This document shows, one piece after another, positions 5,368 to 6,410 of a DNA stretch of 6,410 nucleotides. The stretch covers positions 1 to 6,410 of the forward strand of contig JBIOWF010000204.1 in NCBI GenBank assembly GCA_044868295.1, read 5' to 3'. The DNA is from JBIOWF01 sp044868295. GTDB lineage: Bacteria; Actinomycetota; Actinomycetes; Streptosporangiales; Streptosporangiaceae. The notes under the pieces are model-generated. The model saw nothing but the letters and a program-made list of their open reading frames with translations, was not told where the DNA came from and ran no database searches. The number at the start of each line of letters is the position of its first letter. Positions within the stretch are counted from its first letter, which is position 1. Made by a program: the position numbers and the translations under genes.

Positions 5368-6206
5368 CCGCTGTGATGGCCGCCAACGGCCTGGTCAAGC
5401 GCTACGGCCACGTGACCGCCCTGGACGGCGCCGACTTCGAGCTCCAGGCGGGCGAGGTCCTGGCCGTCATCGGCGACAACGGCGCCGGGAAATCAACACT
5501 GATCAAGGCCCTGACCGGGGCGCTGCAACCGGACGAGGGCCAGATCCTCCTGGACGGCAAGCCCGTGACGTTCCGCACTCCGCTGGACGCCCGCAACGCC
5601 GGGATCGAGACCGTCTACCAGGACCTGGCCGTGGCGCCCGCCCTCGACATCGCCGCGAACCTGTTCCTCGGCCGCGAGCAGCGGCGGCGCGGCCCGCTCG
5701 GCACGGTGTTCCGTCTGCTCGACAAGCGGGGCATGCGGCAGGAGGCCGCCAAGCAGATGGACGAGCTCAAGATCGGCCTAAGGTCGCTGACGCAGGCCGT
5801 GGAGAACCTGTCCGGAGGCCAGCGCCAAGGCGTCGCGGTGGCCCGGGCCGCCGCCTGGGCCCGCCATGTCGTGATCATGGACGAGCCGACCGCCGCGCTC
5901 GGGGTCAAGGAGTCCGGCCAGGTGCTCGAACTGATCAGGCGGGTCCGGGATCGGGGCCTGCCGGTCGTGCTGATCAGTCACAACATGCCGCACGTGTTCG
6001 AGATCGCCGACCGGATCCACATCCAGCGGCTCGGCCGCCGGGTCGCCGTGGTCAACCCAAAGGAGCATGACATGTCCGAAGTGGTGGCGATCATGACGGG
6101 CGCGCTGCGCATCGACGAGGCGCATCCCGAACGCACCGTGGTGGTCGACAGCGAGGCCGCCTCGGCCGCAGGGTTCAAGCCCCAGGCGCCGGGCGACGCG
6201 TCGTAA
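5364..6206 (+). CDS. frcA: Sugar ABC transporter ATP-binding protein, FrcA type
   Basis: A 280-residue protein with one complete ABC ATPase domain: Walker A G-D-N-G-A-G-K-S-T (37-45), Q-loop Q86 in V-Y-Q-D-L, signature L-S-G-G-Q-R-Q-G (149-156), Walker B V-V-I-M-D-E-P-T (169-176) with catalytic E174, D-loop A-A-L-G and switch H206 in L-I-S-H-N-M. It energises the permease from the cytoplasmic side. Most CUT2 transporters (RbsA, XylG, MglA) use a fused double-domain ATPase of about 500 residues. The FrcA type has a single domain, and this protein fits that class in full length, so it is not a truncated RbsA. After the domain there is a hydrophilic, poorly conserved-looking tail of about 35 residues, rich in Ala, Glu and Pro. 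The GTG start overlaps the permease stop as GTGA. Confidence 0.95.
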   Translation: MTAVMAANGLVKRYGHVTALDGADFELQAGEVLAVIGDNGAGKSTLIKALTGALQPDEGQILLDGKPVTFRTPLDARNAGIETVYQDLAVAPALDIAANLFLGREQRRRGPLGTVFRLLDKRGMRQEAAKQMDELKIGLRSLTQAVENLSGGQRQGVAVARAAAWARHVVIMDEPTAALGVKESGQVLELIRRVRDRGLPVVLISHNMPHVFEIADRIHIQRLGRRVAVVNPKEHDMSEVVAIMTGALRIDEAHPERTVVVDSEAASAAGFKPQAPGDAS

Positions 6207-6217
6207 GATCGCGGCCG

Positions 6218-6410
6218 ATGAGTCGTCAAGCGCAGCGGCCGACCCTCAAGGACGTGGCCCGGGAGGCCGGCGTCAGCATCAAGACCGTCTCCCGGGCGCT
6301 CAACGACGAGCCTCGGATCAGCCCCGAGACCCGTCGCCGGGTGCTGGACGTGGTCGAGGCCCTCGGCTTCCGGCCCAACACCCTGGCCCGCAACATGCGC
6401 GCCGGGGGGA
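6218..6410 (+). CDS. LacI-family transcriptional regulator, N-terminal fragment
   Basis: Sixty-four residues are visible before the window ends. T-L-K-D-V-A-R-E-A-G-V-S (9-20) and K-T-V-S-R-A-L-N (22-29) form the LacI-type helix-turn-helix. I-S-P-E-T-R-R-R-V (34-42) is the third helix, and P-N-T-L-A-R-N-M-R-A-G (53-63) is the hinge helix. M60 stands where many members, including LacI (L56), have the leucine that wedges into the operator centre. The missing C-terminal part should be a sugar-binding domain. The ATG lies 11 bases after the ATPase stop with no clear Shine-Dalgarno, so the gene probably belongs to the operon and may be read partly by reinitiation. It is the likely ligand of the AACGTT-centred sites before the operon, with fructose or a sugar phosphate as a plausible inducer; both are inferences. 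Confidence 0.93.
   Translation, partial: MSRQAQRPTLKDVAREAGVSIKTVSRALNDEPRISPETRRRVLDVVEALGFRPNTLARNMRAGG

Noticed and set aside
5364..6206. ATPase considered as a truncated RbsA with its second half lost
   Set aside because: The reading frame ends cleanly after one complete domain with a tail, the next gene starts 11 bases later, and single-domain FrcA proteins are a known class.

Overview
The window is high-GC DNA with the codon use (strong G/C third position), GTG/ATG starts, 4-nt gene overlaps and protein types of an actinomycete. The mix of a CitA/DcuS-type two-component pair, a small 'WAPTFFALG' membrane protein and a fructose-type CUT2 transporter fits Streptosporangiales or relatives, but that placement is inference from general familiarity and not from a marker gene.

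Left part (1-1718, + strand): the 3' end of a sensor histidine kinase, its CitB/DcuR-type response regulator and a small P-loop (uridine-kinase-like) NTPase form one tightly packed unit. The first pair overlaps as ATGA and the second as GTGA, so they are probably co-transcribed and translationally coupled. The sensor domain and any transporter it controls lie outside the window.

Middle (1719-2299): a convergent gene end with a bulged stem-loop is followed by a two-helix membrane protein of unknown function on the minus strand. Upstream of it is a short non-coding stretch holding a degenerate 13-bp tandem repeat. The repeat runs right up to, and includes, the stop codon of the next minus-strand gene.

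Right part (2297-6410): a complete sugar uptake and phosphorylation cassette. A PfkB-family (fructokinase-like) kinase is transcribed leftward. Divergently, a lipoprotein sugar-binding protein, a permease and a single-domain ABC ATPase (FrcB-FrcC-FrcA type) are transcribed rightward with 3-nt spacing or 4-nt overlap. Eleven bases later begins a LacI-family repressor, cut off by the window end. The 137-bp divergent intergenic region carries a perfect 8+8 palindrome, a TTGACA promoter element, a lac-operator-like GTGA-N6-TCAC element, a 20-bp near-palindrome centred on AACGTT and a second partial copy of that operator 16 bp downstream. The simplest model is that the LacI-type protein senses a sugar such as fructose, binds the AACGTT sites, and controls uptake (FrcBCA) together with the kinase that traps the sugar as a phosphate. 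This parallels the known frcBCAK/frcR arrangement of Sinorhizobium.

I found no phage, transposon, CRISPR array or RNA gene. The cassette is a recognisable type. The less explained items are the 13-bp repeat array, the multi-element divergent promoter and the third gene of the two-component operon.
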